From NCBI GenBank assembly GCA_964019695.1, contig CAXHUL010000535.1, positions 1 through 64,000 of the forward strand: DNA of 64,000 nt, given 5' to 3'. A program made the position numbers and the translations under genes. Each line of letters starts with the position of its first letter. The first letter of the stretch is position 1. This document shows positions 50,901-58,979 of this stretch, one piece after another. The stretch comes from Loripinus fragilis (lineage: Eukaryota > Mollusca > Bivalvia > Lucinida > Lucinidae). A model generated the notes under the pieces. The model searched no databases and had not been told where the DNA came from. It saw nothing but the letters and a program-made list of their open reading frames with translations.

Positions 50901-53302
50901 CTTGATCAGGGTCTACATGGCATTTTAGATAATCATGTGGTAATCAAATGAAAGTGTTCAACATTTTGGTCATATGGAATGCAGTAAATACGATTGGGTA
51001 ATTAGGATAAATACATCAACCTACTTTCACTTCCTATATAATTAGTAAGCAGATAATTGGGAATTCAAAAGCCTCCAATTAAGGATTGAAATTCAGAGTT
51101 TTAGTTAGCACTGAATGATGCAAAACATTAGGCTTTTTAATGATTATGTCTGTGAAGCCTGAAGCGCTTCTTTGAGACATTTAAACGAAGACTTGATTAT
51201 GTTTTTGTGACCTTGCTCTAATTTTCAATGTCACAGCAGAGCTAAACAGGTCATTTAAACCAAATAAAGCTTGTTTGCAAGATATATGCTGGGTGACATC
51301 TGTTTTTTTCTGAAAACAAAACTAGTTTCAGTATTCACCCAGATCCTTAATGCTTATCGTTCTGTATCATATATATTCGATTTAGAAACATTGTATAACA
51401 AGATCAGCTGGCTTCTAAAAACCAGCTAATCAGGATCCACACGGTTTTCCATTCTGATTGTAAATCCATGCTAATAAAAGCACGGTTGGAAATTTTTTCA
51501 GAAGTCCACTTGTCCCATAGCTATAGGATGAATGCCATATATTTTGTACACATCCTTATATGATTCTGCTGGCTCCACATCAAATTGTCACAGAATATTT
51601 TTAAACCAAAAATCTGACCAAATACGTGTTGTCAAATTTTACCATTCATTTCAGAACGTAGAGAGGGTAATAGAAATAATATTAAAACAGTGATGAAGAT
51701 TTGTTCAGGGAATTAATGACTAATTCGGCAAAAGAAAGCATTTGCTGTCTCACCGAATTCCATCCAGCTCCCTTTCAAAACTTGCAGCCTTTTAGTCCTG
51801 CCAAAGCTTGTTTACTCTTACATGTAAGGCAACTTGCTTTAACATGTTCTCACTATCCCCACCTCCTTGTTTTGGCCCAGTTGCTCTCATTGGCCCTTTT
51901 AGAGCCCTCATTCCACTTGAAAAACAAGCAAATGTCTGTTTTCAACATTTTTTTCTTACAGGGGAATTACATGACTGATTTTAAAATTTTCTGATAGCAA
52001 AATACACTACCGATATTGATTATCGAGTGTGATACACAGTCTGCCTCGTTCAGGGGGATAGCATTGCTATTGAAAACCATAGTTTGAACATTTGGTTTAC
52101 TGACTTTAACAAATCAATAACCATGTTTCCAGATAAAATAAATCAAATTCCTTTTTGTATAATGACTCTTTCCTTTTTCTAAGGCACAGACCAGGAATTC
52201 TTTATTTTCTGAAAGCAATTTTCACTCGCCCTGTAGGGCCAGCCGATAAAAAAGTTTACTCATCAACGAGCATTTCCACTTGCCATAGTGAACGGACAAG
52301 TAGAATTTTGCAGCCCTGAAAAGGAATCCTGCTAAGTTAGTTTGACAAGAATTAGGAGTGTAGTACATAAAAAATAAAATGATAATAAGTAATATCTACT
52401 CTCTGGAGTTTTAAAAACCAATAAGCGTAGACTCTTAAATTCTTTTAGCTCAGATTCGTCTGTAGTGTTCTCAAAATATAACTGTACAGGCTACTCCTGT
52501 TTAACTCTTTTTTGCTAGCGGTGACTTTTGTCTTCAATTGATAATCCTTGCAAACAGTTTGGTCCCAGATCAGGACTGAAGTTCTGTTGGTCTTGATTCA
52601 AGACCAACAGAACTTCGGGCCTGATCTGGATCTGGATCCAAAATGTTTGACACTCTGATATTGTTCCTGAATGAGATTTTTGAAAAGGTTGATTTTGGAA
52701 AAAGCCAAAAGAAAACAACAAAAACATGAAAAATTACCCAGCATGCAAAGAGTTAACTTACCAGTTCAATATTTTGGAAATGTTGACCTTGTTCAGGCCT
52801 CCTAATAAGAGTGTGTAACTGAAAATTATTTTTCTTATTTCTCAACCAAAACATATGTTGTGGGTACTCAAAAGAACCGTCTTGACGAGAGGGTTCTTTT
52901 GAGCATCCAAAACACATGTTTAAACTGATGGATAAGAAAATAATCGCAATTTTACGCATATAATTTTTGCTTAACTGGTCCTATGCCTTGTTATCTTATT
53001 TTTCCAGAGTTCCACTGAAAGAGGCCATGGTAGAGCAGGGATGGTGTGAATTAATACCTACACTTCTCGACAGCCCCGATCATGACAGTAGGGAGAAAAT
53101 ATTAAATGCCATGAAGACATTGAGTGACGTGTGTTCATCTAAATTCCGTAGTTTAGAACCCAAACTTACAAAACTAAGACAGGAATATATTGTGTTAGCT
53201 AAGGAAGAAACTGCAGAGAATATAGATGATAAATATTTTACTGTGATCTTAGAAACTGTTAATTCAATGATCTCACTAATTGGTGCTAAAGACGAGCTGT
53301 GA
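36994..53302 (+). CDS. SIL1: SIL1, ER nucleotide exchange factor for BiP (whole gene, nine coding exons)
   Basis: Joined coding exons (36994-37147, 38058-38174, 39212-39328, 43204-43301, 45100-45288, 46184-46308, 47677-47944, 49846-49913, 53008-53302) total 1431 bases, i.e. 476 residues plus stop, with every junction GT-AG and phases matching. SIL1 binds the ATPase domain of the ER Hsp70 BiP and promotes ADP release, so clients can leave the chaperone. An N-terminal hydrophobic signal (about residues 11-25, NAISLLLFVVLCI) targets the ER. PTEQWQTV and GLHVRMNFETGKREAKL are conserved SIL1 blocks. The middle is an armadillo-like helical repeat (GGLPWIIKAIN, NPKVQVGAIEADALQVLL, LCRHFPYAQKKFLELAG). 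EQGWCELI and DSREKILNAM close it. The protein ends in KDEL, a perfect ER-retrieval signal. Human SIL1 is about 461 residues. Confidence 0.95.
37225..37625. repeat. Intron 1 tandem repeat, about 135-bp period
   Basis: Three diverged units each contain a stretch like AATATCTCCTAA..., CTTCAAACTTTG, AGGTCACAT and AAGGTCAAAGGTCAAATAATG. The AGGTCA half-sites repeat regularly. The style is common in mollusc genomes. Confidence 0.65.
38058..38174 (+). CDS. SIL1: SIL1 coding exon 2
   Basis: 117 bases between TATCCTCAG and GTATAC. Encodes an acidic linker, then the conserved VFYPTEQWQTVKEG, the start of the folded SIL1 core. Phase 1 at both ends. Confidence 0.9.
38192..38357 (-). repeat. Palindromic MITE family A, copy 1 (reverse)
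   Basis: Starts CACAGGTTTTAGATAAAC and ends CACTCTTAATTAAAGTCC. Family hallmarks are CAACCAAAACATATGTTGTG, a TACTCAAAAGAACCGTCTCA core with its inverse, and TAAGAAAATATT...AATTTTACG. This copy is degenerate in the core. Confidence 0.75.
38932..39190 (-). repeat. MITE family A, copy 2, interrupted
   Basis: Arms at about 38932-39000 and 39104-39190 belong to family A. About 100 bp of unrelated sequence lies between them, just before exon 3. Confidence 0.6.
39212..39328 (+). CDS. SIL1: SIL1 coding exon 3
   Basis: 117 bases after TTCTATTACAG. Encodes GQAIPAGLHVRMNFETGKRE and AKLMAGDSGIKYWNSREKQ, the most diagnostic SIL1 block. Its donor GTATG (39329-39333) is the target duplication of a transposon that begins at 39334. 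Confidence 0.92.
39334..40841. mobile_element. 1.5-kb TIR element inserted in the exon 3 splice donor
   Basis: Ends CAGAGCTCTCGGAAACGC and, inverted, CAGAGCTCTCACTAGG. It is flanked by GTATG on both sides (39329-39333, 40842-40846). A second member of the family is at 57198-58399 with ATTAA duplications. No transposase was seen. It contains a nested hairpin repeat (about 39570-39690, arms around GATAATCCACGAG and CTCGTGGATTATCT) and a (GTCT)n microsatellite. CAG-type ends recall hAT elements, but 5-bp duplications are not the usual 8. Confidence 0.8.
40407..40503. repeat. (GTCT)n/(GCCT)n microsatellite
   Basis: Tetranucleotide run with a GCCT-rich middle, inside the 1.5-kb element. The opposite strand gives repetitive Thr-Asp-Arg-Gln frames that are not genes. 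Confidence 0.95.
40848..41037 (+). repeat. MITE family A, copy 3
   Basis: Nearly complete. It carries CAGGCCTCCAGATAAGAGTG, then the palindromic core CTCATTGAGACGGTTCTTTT, and ends in GCCTATCTGAACCT. It begins directly beside the right target duplication of the 1.5-kb element. Confidence 0.85.
41256..41448 (-). repeat. MITE family A, copy 4 (reverse)
   Basis: Complete reverse copy with core AAAGAACCGTCTCATTGAGA and ending ACACACTCTTAACTCAAGTC. Confidence 0.85.
41449..43203. other. Rest of intron 3, includes poly-G run
   Basis: Mostly unrecognised AT-rich intron. A run of 34 G lies at 41958-41991. 42246-42380 shares pieces with 36499-36640 (TTCCTTCTGGTTGATACA, AAACAGTGAAGAC). Confidence 0.5.
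43204..43301 (+). CDS. SIL1: SIL1 coding exon 4
   Basis: 98 bases. Encodes GMINTDKKHFTHEELKKALK and DFKTTKLDETDLK, a helical segment matching the SIL1 N-terminal half. Acceptor GCTTTGCAG, donor AAG|GTACAT. Ends in phase 0. Confidence 0.9.
43330..43716. repeat. MITE family A, copies 5 (degenerate, reverse) and 6 (forward)
   Basis: About 43330-43465 is a decayed reverse copy (GGTTGAAAAATAAGAAAATT). 43552-43716 is a forward copy with AAAAGAACCGTCTCAATGAG but a shortened second arm. Confidence 0.65.
43838..44050. mobile_element. MITE with ACAGTAAAACCTGTGTAAAA termini, copy 1
   Basis: ACAGTAAAACCTGTGTAAAA at left is matched by an inverted TTTTTCACAGGTTTTACTGT at right, enclosing GCCACTC/GAGTGG. 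A TA flank on each side suggests Tc1/mariner-type insertion. A second copy is at 54610-54808. Confidence 0.8.
44083..44980. mobile_element. 0.9-kb inverted-repeat element in intron 4
   Basis: Arms of about 200 bp (44083-44275 and about 44767-44980) are inverted copies. Shared blocks include ACTGTTCAGCAA, GAAAACAGTATTTT, GGCTGTTGAAAGCAGG and ATACCAGCATGTGCTG. A loop of about 490 bp has no coding frame. Could be one long foldback element or two head-to-head copies. Confidence 0.75.
45100..45288 (+). CDS. SIL1: SIL1 coding exon 5
   Basis: 63 codons exactly, phase 0 both ends. REAEVKNKFRSYKELKQDFE through LAELEYYLHQ corresponds to the helical region leading into the armadillo-like domain. Donor CAG|GTTAGTTAA merges into a MITE five bases later. 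Confidence 0.92.
45294..45515. mobile_element. TTAA-ended MITE, copy 1, next to the exon 5 donor
   Basis: Ends TTAACTTTTTGCCTGCTAG and (inverted) TTAACTCTTTATATGCTGGG, bounded by TTAA. The centre is a hairpin (45343-45409, AGATCAGGCCCGAC/GTCGGGCCTGATCT). Related copies are at 49535-49734, 52501-52756 and about 63511-63710. A TTAA duplication fits piggyBac/Kolobok-type insertion. Confidence 0.8.
46184..46308 (+). CDS. SIL1: SIL1 coding exon 6
   Basis: 125 bases. IDNAVLFKDLGGLPWIIKAI and NYTQDETVQKEAALVLGAAT form the first armadillo-like repeats. Donor CAGAG|GTAATC leaves phase 2. Confidence 0.92.
46336..46514 (+). repeat. MITE family A, copy 7
   Basis: Forward copy 28 bp after exon 6. The core has lost one half of the palindrome (TGCTCAATGAGACGGTTCTT). 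Confidence 0.75.
46515..47506. other. Intron 6 middle, nothing clear
   Basis: AT-rich. A weak hairpin-type repeat arm (GATCAGCCTGCACATCTGTC) lies near 47311-47345. No gene. Confidence 0.4.
47507..47653 (+). repeat. MITE family A, copy 8, directly before exon 7
   Basis: The forward copy ends about 23 bp before the exon 7 acceptor, so the intron's branch-site region may be MITE-derived. Confidence 0.7.
47677..47944 (+). CDS. SIL1: SIL1 coding exon 7
   Basis: 268 bases. (S)NPKVQVGAIEADALQVLLRL through RKIIYAVSSLCRHFPYAQKK and LKAVTLLNDFLIEK is the heart of the armadillo-like domain that grips BiP. Acceptor ATATTGCAG, donor AAG|GTGAGTG. Decayed tandem copies of its 3' part follow in the intron. 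Confidence 0.95.
48003..48070. repeat. CAAACAGTG-type hairpin in intron 7
   Basis: GCAAACAGTGAAGACCCCAG and its near-perfect inverse enclose GATGAAATGCCA/TGGCATTTCATC. Similar hairpins occur at 36623-36711, 53419-53484 and 54444-54511. Confidence 0.85.
48209..49483 (+). pseudogene. SIL1: Four decayed tandem copies of the 3' part of SIL1 exon 7
   Basis: Exon 7-like pieces lie at about 48209-48290, 48467-48556, 48786-48880 and 49424-49483. They retain phrases such as GTTTCAAGAATATGATGC, TTAAAGCTGTTACTCTGCTT and GAAAAGGTGAGTG (the donor). Between the first three, intronic sequence is also repeated (TTATTGTATCAATATGTATG, CATTGGTCTGAAAAGGGTT). Stops and indels break every copy, so they are relics of tandem exon-intron duplication, not usable exons. 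Confidence 0.85.
49535..49734. mobile_element. TTAA-ended MITE, copy 2
   Basis: Bounded by TTAA, with TTAACTCTTTGCCTACTAG at left and an inverted TTAATTCTTTGCTTACTGGG at right. The central hairpin is shortened. Confidence 0.75.
49846..49913 (+). CDS. SIL1: SIL1 coding exon 8
   Basis: Short exon of 68 bases: ETAEANINEDNSFEVEKLRQ then YK(L). It is an acidic loop before the C-terminal repeats. Acceptor TTTCACTAG, donor GTAAGT. Confidence 0.9.
50060..50750. repeat. (GGAC)n-tailed modular repeat, intron 8
   Basis: Two tandem units of about 130 bp (near 50070 and 50202) share TATTTGCTACCATGTTGCTG and TAATTTGATATGCAACATGA. The element ends in a GGAC-rich run (50682-50712) and a hairpin CCCTCCGAC/GTCGGGGG. 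Same family style as 8980-9940. Confidence 0.7.
50751..52500. other. Intron 8, mostly unrecognised
   Basis: No gene. A short segment near 52200-52310 (CACTCGCCCTGTAGGGC) has a weak relative at 55395-55490. Confidence 0.4.
52501..52756. mobile_element. TTAA-ended MITE, copy 3
   Basis: TTAACTCTTTTTTGCTAGCG at left and an inverted TTAACTCTTTGCATGCTGGG at right. It encloses a hairpin at 52550-52649 whose inner arm (AGTTCTGTTGGTCTTGA) is unique to this copy. Confidence 0.85.
52794..52985 (+). repeat. MITE family A, copy 9, directly before exon 9
   Basis: Full forward copy ending about 22 bp before the acceptor of the last exon, the same position as copy 8 before exon 7. Confidence 0.85.
53008..53302 (+). 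CDS. SIL1: SIL1 coding exon 9, ends in KDEL
   Basis: VPLKEAMVEQGWCELIPTLL through MISLIGAKDEL and a TGA stop at 53300-53302. Contains the conserved EQGWCELI and the C-terminal helical repeat. The final four residues are KDEL, recognised by the KDEL receptor for return from Golgi to ER. Confidence 0.95.
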
Positions 53303-53319
53303 TAACCGACTATTGATTA

Positions 53320-53540
53320 CAGTAAATGCTCTAAAACTTGGAACACTTTTTTTCTTTCCGTTCTCAAATGAAATGTTGGTTTCCAGTGCTGGAATTCACA
53401 AAATGCTTGTCAGAATAGCAAACAGGGAAGATCCTGACCAGACTGCTTCTTCAGAAGCAGTCTGATCTGGGTCTGCACTGTTTGTCTTGTCTAGGCACTT
53501 TTGTCAGGCATCTAGTGTTCAAAACTTTAGAACATTTACC
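53320..53540. mobile_element. MITE of the TA-flanked family in the SIL1 3' region
   Basis: Ends CAGTAAATGCTCTAAAA and (inverted) CGGTAAATGTTCTAAAG, flanked by TA within GATTAC/GTAATC. It begins 17 bp after the SIL1 stop and contains the hairpin 53419-53484. It probably forms most of the SIL1 3' UTR. Confidence 0.75.
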
Positions 53541-53569
53541 GTAATCAAATCTTACATCCATTTTGATAA

Positions 53570-53575
53570 AATAAA
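53570..53575 (+). terminator. Candidate SIL1 polyadenylation signal AATAAA
   Basis: The first AATAAA after the stop codon, about 270 bp downstream, in AAAATAAATAATA. No transcript data are available to confirm it. Confidence 0.45.
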
Positions 53576-53744
53576 TAATATACTACCAGGGTTTATTCTA
53601 GGATTTGAAAACCAGGGGGGCTTTTTAAAGAATAGCAAGCATTTTACTTAAATTATAATATTTTCTCTTTGTCTATATAAAAATATCCCCCTTCCTTCGT
53701 AAAATTAGGGGGGATCTTTCAAAAAACAACAACCTATAATACAT

Positions 53745-53910
53745 ATTATCAGATAAGAGTGCATATAGATTATTGATTTTTTTTGATTTTTTCTCAACCA
53801 AAACATATGTGGGAGTACTCAAAAGAAACCCAAGCATATTTTTAGACCAATGGGTAAGTAAATAAGGACAAATTTACCCTTAAAACTTTTGCCAAAAAAT
53901 ATCTTGACCT
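53745..53910 (+). repeat. MITE family A, copy 10
   Basis: Degenerate forward copy downstream of SIL1 (AGATAAGAGTGCATA, then TCTCAACCAAAACATATGTG). Confidence 0.7.
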
Positions 53911-54129
53911 ATGAATATATGGGCCTCACCACAAGTTTGTCTCATACCTGATGAGGTCTGCTAATGATAAAGACAGATTAGCAGATGGTGTAAATTCTGA
54001 TCAGATCACTCCTTAAGAAGAAATCTGGTCTGGGTTTGCATTATTTGCTCAAGCCTATCTATTCAAGTGTTTGGAATTAAAAAAAAGTTTGAATGATGGA
54101 AATAGTCAATATTCACATCAGGTCCTGAA

Positions 54130-54305
54130 AATGTCAACAATTGATGGCGTTTTAACATTTATTATCCTGATGAATACATCTGAGGGACATAATACAAGAA
54201 ATTTCTTTATTTGTCGGTATTTTAGTTATTACGAGTAGTTGAAATTTCGCGTTCAGTTGAGTTGAGCATGAAAAAAGTTTTATAGCCTTAGGGCTACTAG
54301 ATAGC
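54130..54305. repeat. Half copy of the 59317-59546 palindromic MITE
   Basis: Shares TTTTAACATTTATTA, GTTGAAATTTC and GAGTTGAGCATGAAAAAAGT with one arm of the later element. Confidence 0.65.
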
Positions 54306-54443
54306 TAACATGATCAACATTGTTGTTATCATTTTGATGTTAACCCTTGTCATGCTGAATGTCTTTATGTTCTACAATCATCCCAAACTCTTATCCTGTC
54401 CACCAGCATCATTCCAGTTGTAATCATGAATTTATTATTAGAG

Positions 54444-54511
54444 TGGAAAACTGCGGATCCTGATCAGATGGCTTCATCAGAAGCCAGCTGATCTGGATCT
54501 ACATTGTTTTC
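54444..54511. repeat. CAAACAGTG-type hairpin variant
   Basis: GGATCCTGATCAGATGGCTT pairs with an inverted AAGCCAGCTGATCTGGATC. Confidence 0.7.
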
Positions 54512-54609
54512 AAAAAAGGATAAATCCTAGTTCAGATGGTTAAGAGTTAAATTTTCATTAAACTACATTTGATGCATTATGCTTTTGACTTTGCTGGAAA
54601 AATTAGTAT

Positions 54610-54808
54610 ACAGTAAAACCTGTGTAAAACGGCCACTCTCAGAAAGACCAAAAATGGTTTTCAAGACTAATTATAGCTTAATGCAGGTAAAAGGCATTGC
54701 ACAATGCTCCAACAGGAGCATTCTGCAATACTTTTCACTTCATTAATCTTCCTTTTGTCATTACGAACTTTGTTTTGTCTATTTTTGAGTGGCCTCTTTA
54801 CACAGGTG
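54610..54808. mobile_element. MITE with ACAGTAAAACCTGTGTAAAA termini, copy 2, right end lost
   Basis: Left end matches copy 1 (43838). The right arm stops at CTCTTTACACAGG, where the SINE begins. Confidence 0.8.
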
Positions 54809-55200
54809 AGAGCAGTGGCTCAGCAGAAGAGAGTTAGAGTGGAGATTTAGAGATTGCTAGTTCAAGCTCACCTTAGACACTTTGGTGTGTCCTGGGATCT
54901 CAGTGGCTCAGTGGTAGAGCGCTTGACTCGAGACAGAGGGGTAGCAGGTTCAAGCCTCAGAGGCTTCTTTGTGTTGTGTCCTTGAGTAAGACACATTATC
55001 TCCTAGCTTAGCACTGGTTCAGCACAGGAAGACCCTTCCCCACATAACTGAAAAATTGTTGACTGGGACATAAAGAGTCAAGTCAAACAAAAACTTTAGT
55101 GGGTCCTTGAGCAAGACAACCTCTACTTAGTAATGGTTCAACACAGGAAGACAGGAAATTGCTCCAACATGATTGAAAAATTGTTGACTTGGATGTAAGC
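54809..55200 (+). repeat. tRNA-derived SINE, two heads
   Basis: 54900-54960 has an A-box-like GTGGCTCAGTGGTAGAGCGC and B-box GGTTCAAGCC. A poorer copy of the same head lies at 54811-54875. The body has TGTCCTTGAGTAAGACACAT and CAGCACAGGAAGACCC, repeated at 55100-55160. The cloverleaf does not close, so it is not a tRNA gene. Confidence 0.7.
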
Positions 55201-56055
55201 ATAATTTATTGTGGGAAAAGTTATTTTCCAATGGATTCTTTGATATTTGAAATCTTCAGTAATGATCTACATTCTTATGCATCTGTATGATTCAGTTTGA
55301 CATTTTGGTATAAAATTGTCGCAGGTTAGAACTTCAAGTTATTCTGTTTGATTATCTCATACATATTGATACATTAAGTATGGAATAGTCCACAAGGGAA
55401 GAAAATTCCACTTGTTCGTTTCTAATTACGAGTTAAATCTAGAAAGGACAAGTAATTCCAAAAGCAATCGCCCTACAGGACGAGTGCAAAAATCTGAGGG
55501 TGAAATTAGCATATTCTGAGGATTGACTGTGAAATTTTGTTGTCAGAGTATGGGATGCAGTTATGAAACTAATTGGGTAAATATCATTTTAGCAGTGATA
55601 TCAGGAACTTTATGAGTCATATTACATATTACTACATTATGTTCTTTATTACATACACTTTTAAAAGACAAGTCAATGTGTTTGCAGGAGGAGTCACTTG
55701 TCCTGCAATATTGAAAATATTTTTGTCCCCTGGTCCATTATGCAGCATTTCATCTGGGTCTTCACTGTTTGCCAAAGTACCGATACTGAGAATGAAAATG
55801 GAACAGTACCTTATGTGTTGCCTACACTACATTAAAATTCTGATTTCCAGTAAATACCGTGGTGCAATTTCGTATAGTGAAGATAAAAACAGTGAAGATC
55901 CTGATCAGCTATCTTCACCAGAGCTACTACTGGCAGTCTTATTATGTCACAAAACCAATGCTGAACCAACGTCTCCTGTGTTGGCTCAACATTGGTTCTA
56001 TGTGAATCATTAATTATATATGACATTGCCTGGCACATTGGTGAGATGCTACAAA
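55201..56055. other. Intergenic, hairpin-repeat fragments only
   Basis: Arms of the CAAACAGTG family occur near 55740-55780 (TTTCATCTGGGTCTTCACTG) and 55888-55930. An open frame across 55573-56013 looks like chance, since it is built from such repeats. Confidence 0.5.
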
Positions 56056-56059
56056 TTGC

Positions 56060-56620
56060 CAGTTAACTGCCAGTTTATGTTATTGTTAGTTTGTAGTCTC
56101 AGCTCTAACGCTTTTATAATGAATTCGCCAGGTGTTTTAGCGTTTTTAATCTATCTTAATTCAGAAGCTCTTAATTCAGAAGTTCTATAAATTTATGCAT
56201 ACTGGGGTTCCTACTATAGTACCTAGGAATATGTATTTCTCAGCACCGTGTATTAAGTGCATATACAAACAAAATGAAACTTGTCCTCTATATCATCCAT
56301 ATCACAGTAGATGCACTTTCTATTTTCACTTGAAACGCCAGAATATCTTTGCGTCTCGATAAGTAAAGGATGTGACGATAATCTTAGTTTAGATATTGCA
56401 TTTCTATATTTCTTACTTAAAAGCTTATAAACATATGCAGCCTACTGATAGCTATATTTTACATTTCTGATAACAGAGAGAGAGAAGAACAGGCGTTCAT
56501 TCACTCTCTCCAGTTTGCAATGTAAATGTCCATAAATCTTTGGTTTCATACAGGAATAAATTTGTTGCCAATAACTAATTCAGGAAACATCCATATTTCA
56601 GCAAAGCCAGCAGATTCCAA
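56060..56620 (-). pseudogene. LINE C-terminal tail with Cys-His motif
   Basis: The minus frame reads KYRNAISKLRLSSHPLLIE, then TQRYSGVSSENRKCIYCDMD and DIEDKFHFVCICT, the terminal zinc-knuckle-like region of an APE-type LINE ORF2. Stops follow. It is probably the 3' end of the LINE at 58980-62640, separated by later insertions. Confidence 0.7.
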
Positions 56621-57045
56621 CAGATTTTCACTTTATGTAACCAATTTACAGCATCATTAGACACATCATCAAGCATTATTCTATAGACTGTATTTAAATT
56701 TATATTACATGTATCTTTTTGGTTTGAAATTAAAGACATATGCGGCTATTTCCAATGCGCACCTTTCCCGCGTCTAGAAACGGATAAAGTTGTCTGGGTA
56801 CTGCCTTTCGACCATTAATGGATTCGAATCAACACAGCTTTCCGAATTTGTATGTCATATCGATGCTCCGACATTTTCTTGACAAAATAAAGTAATTAAA
56901 GAGTGTCCGAAACATATATTGATATCTAACAGAACTTATCTTCTAAGGACAGATAAATGTAGCTCAGTCGAAATCAAACGACATACACAATACCCTGGTT
57001 ACGAATACGATAGTGGCCGAGTCTCTACTATTTGTATGGTTATTT

Positions 57046-57130
57046 AGAGCAGCGCACGACCTGACCTCGTAGCCTGGTGGTTAGCGTGTCTGACTACGAA
57101 GCCAGAGGACCAGGATCGATTCCCGGATGC
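57046..57130 (+). repeat. tRNA-Arg-like SINE head
   Basis: TAGCCTGGTGGTTAGCGTG (A box), GTCTGACTACGAAG (anticodon-loop-like ACG) and GGATCGATTCC (B box) resemble tRNA-Arg. The acceptor arms do not pair, and a T-rich tract follows. Read as a tRNA-derived repeat or pseudogene. Confidence 0.6.
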
Positions 57131-57197
57131 GCACATATTTTCAGTGTGTTTTTCTTTTTTTTTTTACATTTTTATGCTAAATTGCTTCATTAATTAA

Positions 57198-58399
57198 CAG
57201 AGTTCTCGGAAACGCCCAATCAGGCGTATTTTTACGCCAACTTTTGGTTTTGTACGCGTACTTTTCCTGCTGGGGATTCTAATTTACGCCAATTATTTTT
57301 CCTGCTGACGTGTCTCAAACTCCTTAAAAACACCTGAAGACGACAGCGGGAGTCCAAAATTGGCTTCCGCCACAAAAGATCTGAAGATCGCCAGATCTGA
57401 GAAACACGTGGTCAATTGGTTTTAACTATTCGGAGTGCATGTAAAGATAAATGATAGTCGCGCATTCGTGACTGTCTGTCTCAATCAAATCTTGAAATGT
57501 TTCTTACTTTTTAAAAACATGAAATCGCTTCCACAGCTCGAGTTCCACAGATGGTTGATAAAATAAAAATAAGATTTGCTGAAGACATCGGTAAACCAAA
57601 CAGGATAACGTCCGATAAGGCAACCTTCCGAATGAAGCGGCATTAGCAACAAATGAGTGATGCAATCAATTATCGGTATTGTTTTTTTCCCACCCGAATA
57701 AACTATTCTGCAAACAAATGACTTTCAGCAAGAAAATCCATTCATTTTAAACCATTGAAATTGTCTCGCATGTAGTAAGGAAATCAAAATAATCATTTTA
57801 ATATTGGAACAATCGCCGTAAACTAGGTGCGCAAAAAGCACTCGCATGCAAATAATTATAAATGATTGAACTAGTCTAAGATCTATACATCTGCAAAAGA
57901 TATCTCCGTCTGTCTGTCTGATTGTAAATGAATAAAACAACTACATGTATATCAATAGATCTAGTATAAGCTTTTCATTTTTAAGGCCAAATATAAAAAT
58001 ATGTGTTTCATGATACATGAAATTTTAAAATATGAAAATATTTTTATTTTGATGGAGAAGATGGGAAAACAATACAGCCAAACCCCTTTGAAATCCCCAA
58101 CAATGTTTAGAAAATATTGTTTAGGGGTTGGCGAAGAGGGGGATTTAGGGTAACCTGATACAAACTTTTATTTTTGGTCTAAAATCTTTTTTGTTAACAG
58201 CTAGTCCTCACAAGGATTTTGAAATTGCCATTTTGCAGGATAAAAGACATTACATCCGTTAATAAAACTTTTCATATTTCGGCTAAAACTAAAAACTCCA
58301 ACTTTTCCAGGTCAAACTCCAATTTTTCAATTTTGACTCCAACTTTTTCCAGGGATGGATTCTATGAATCCTGTTTTCAAAATCCTAGTGAGAACTCTG
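57198..58399. mobile_element. Second copy of the CAGAG-ended TIR element
   Basis: Ends CAGAGTTCTCGGAAACGC and (inverted) CAGAGTTCTCACTAGG, flanked by ATTAA at 57193-57197 and 58400-58404. Shares internal blocks with 39334-40841 (AATGACTTTCAGCAAG, CAATCGCCGTA, GATAACGTCCGA). No transposase. Confidence 0.8.
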
Positions 58400-58979
58400 A
58401 TTAACTAGTAAAATGGCATCATAAAAACGACCGAAATGGTCATTCTTGAACTTTTTATATTGAATTACGCATGAAACCTATGGGGGTGGGGTTAAATTTG
58501 GCCCTCTCGAAAGAGAATTAGTTCGGTGACCACATATTTTTATTCTTTTTTCTGAAAGGTATTATAGTAATCCATAAATTACAAATAATGTTTTAAGATT
58601 TTCAACATCAGATTTTTTAATACATGATTTATTCTAAAAACAGATTCCAATTTTCGACCAATTGCCCAAATATAGAATGCAGTATCTTGTCACAGCATGG
58701 GATAACAAATAAACTTGCACATTTTCTAAAAGGTATGAGATCACGGGCAATAATTTAAGTTAAAAGAAAGAAGATGGCTGAAGATTACAACCGTTTTAGC
58801 TAGATATTTAGGACTAGTGTTATTGTTTTATATTTTTAGAAAATTGGTCAAATTCTGAAAACTTCCATCTGAGATTCTGAAAAAATAAGCACGGTGACAT
58901 ATCCTTTTTATTTCATAAATGGATAGTTCATGCATAAAACAAACTGTATGCAAAGTTTTGAACATATTTCAACATGGGA

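Noticed and set aside
54894..54966. Functional tRNA gene
   Set aside because: No closed cloverleaf, and the sequence continues into a SINE body.
55573..56013. 146-codon ORF
   Set aside because: Built from hairpin-repeat arms with no family similarity; probably chance.
57046..57130. Functional tRNA-Arg(ACG) gene
   Set aside because: A and B boxes are present, but the acceptor stem does not pair and stems have mismatches; a SINE head or pseudogene fits better.
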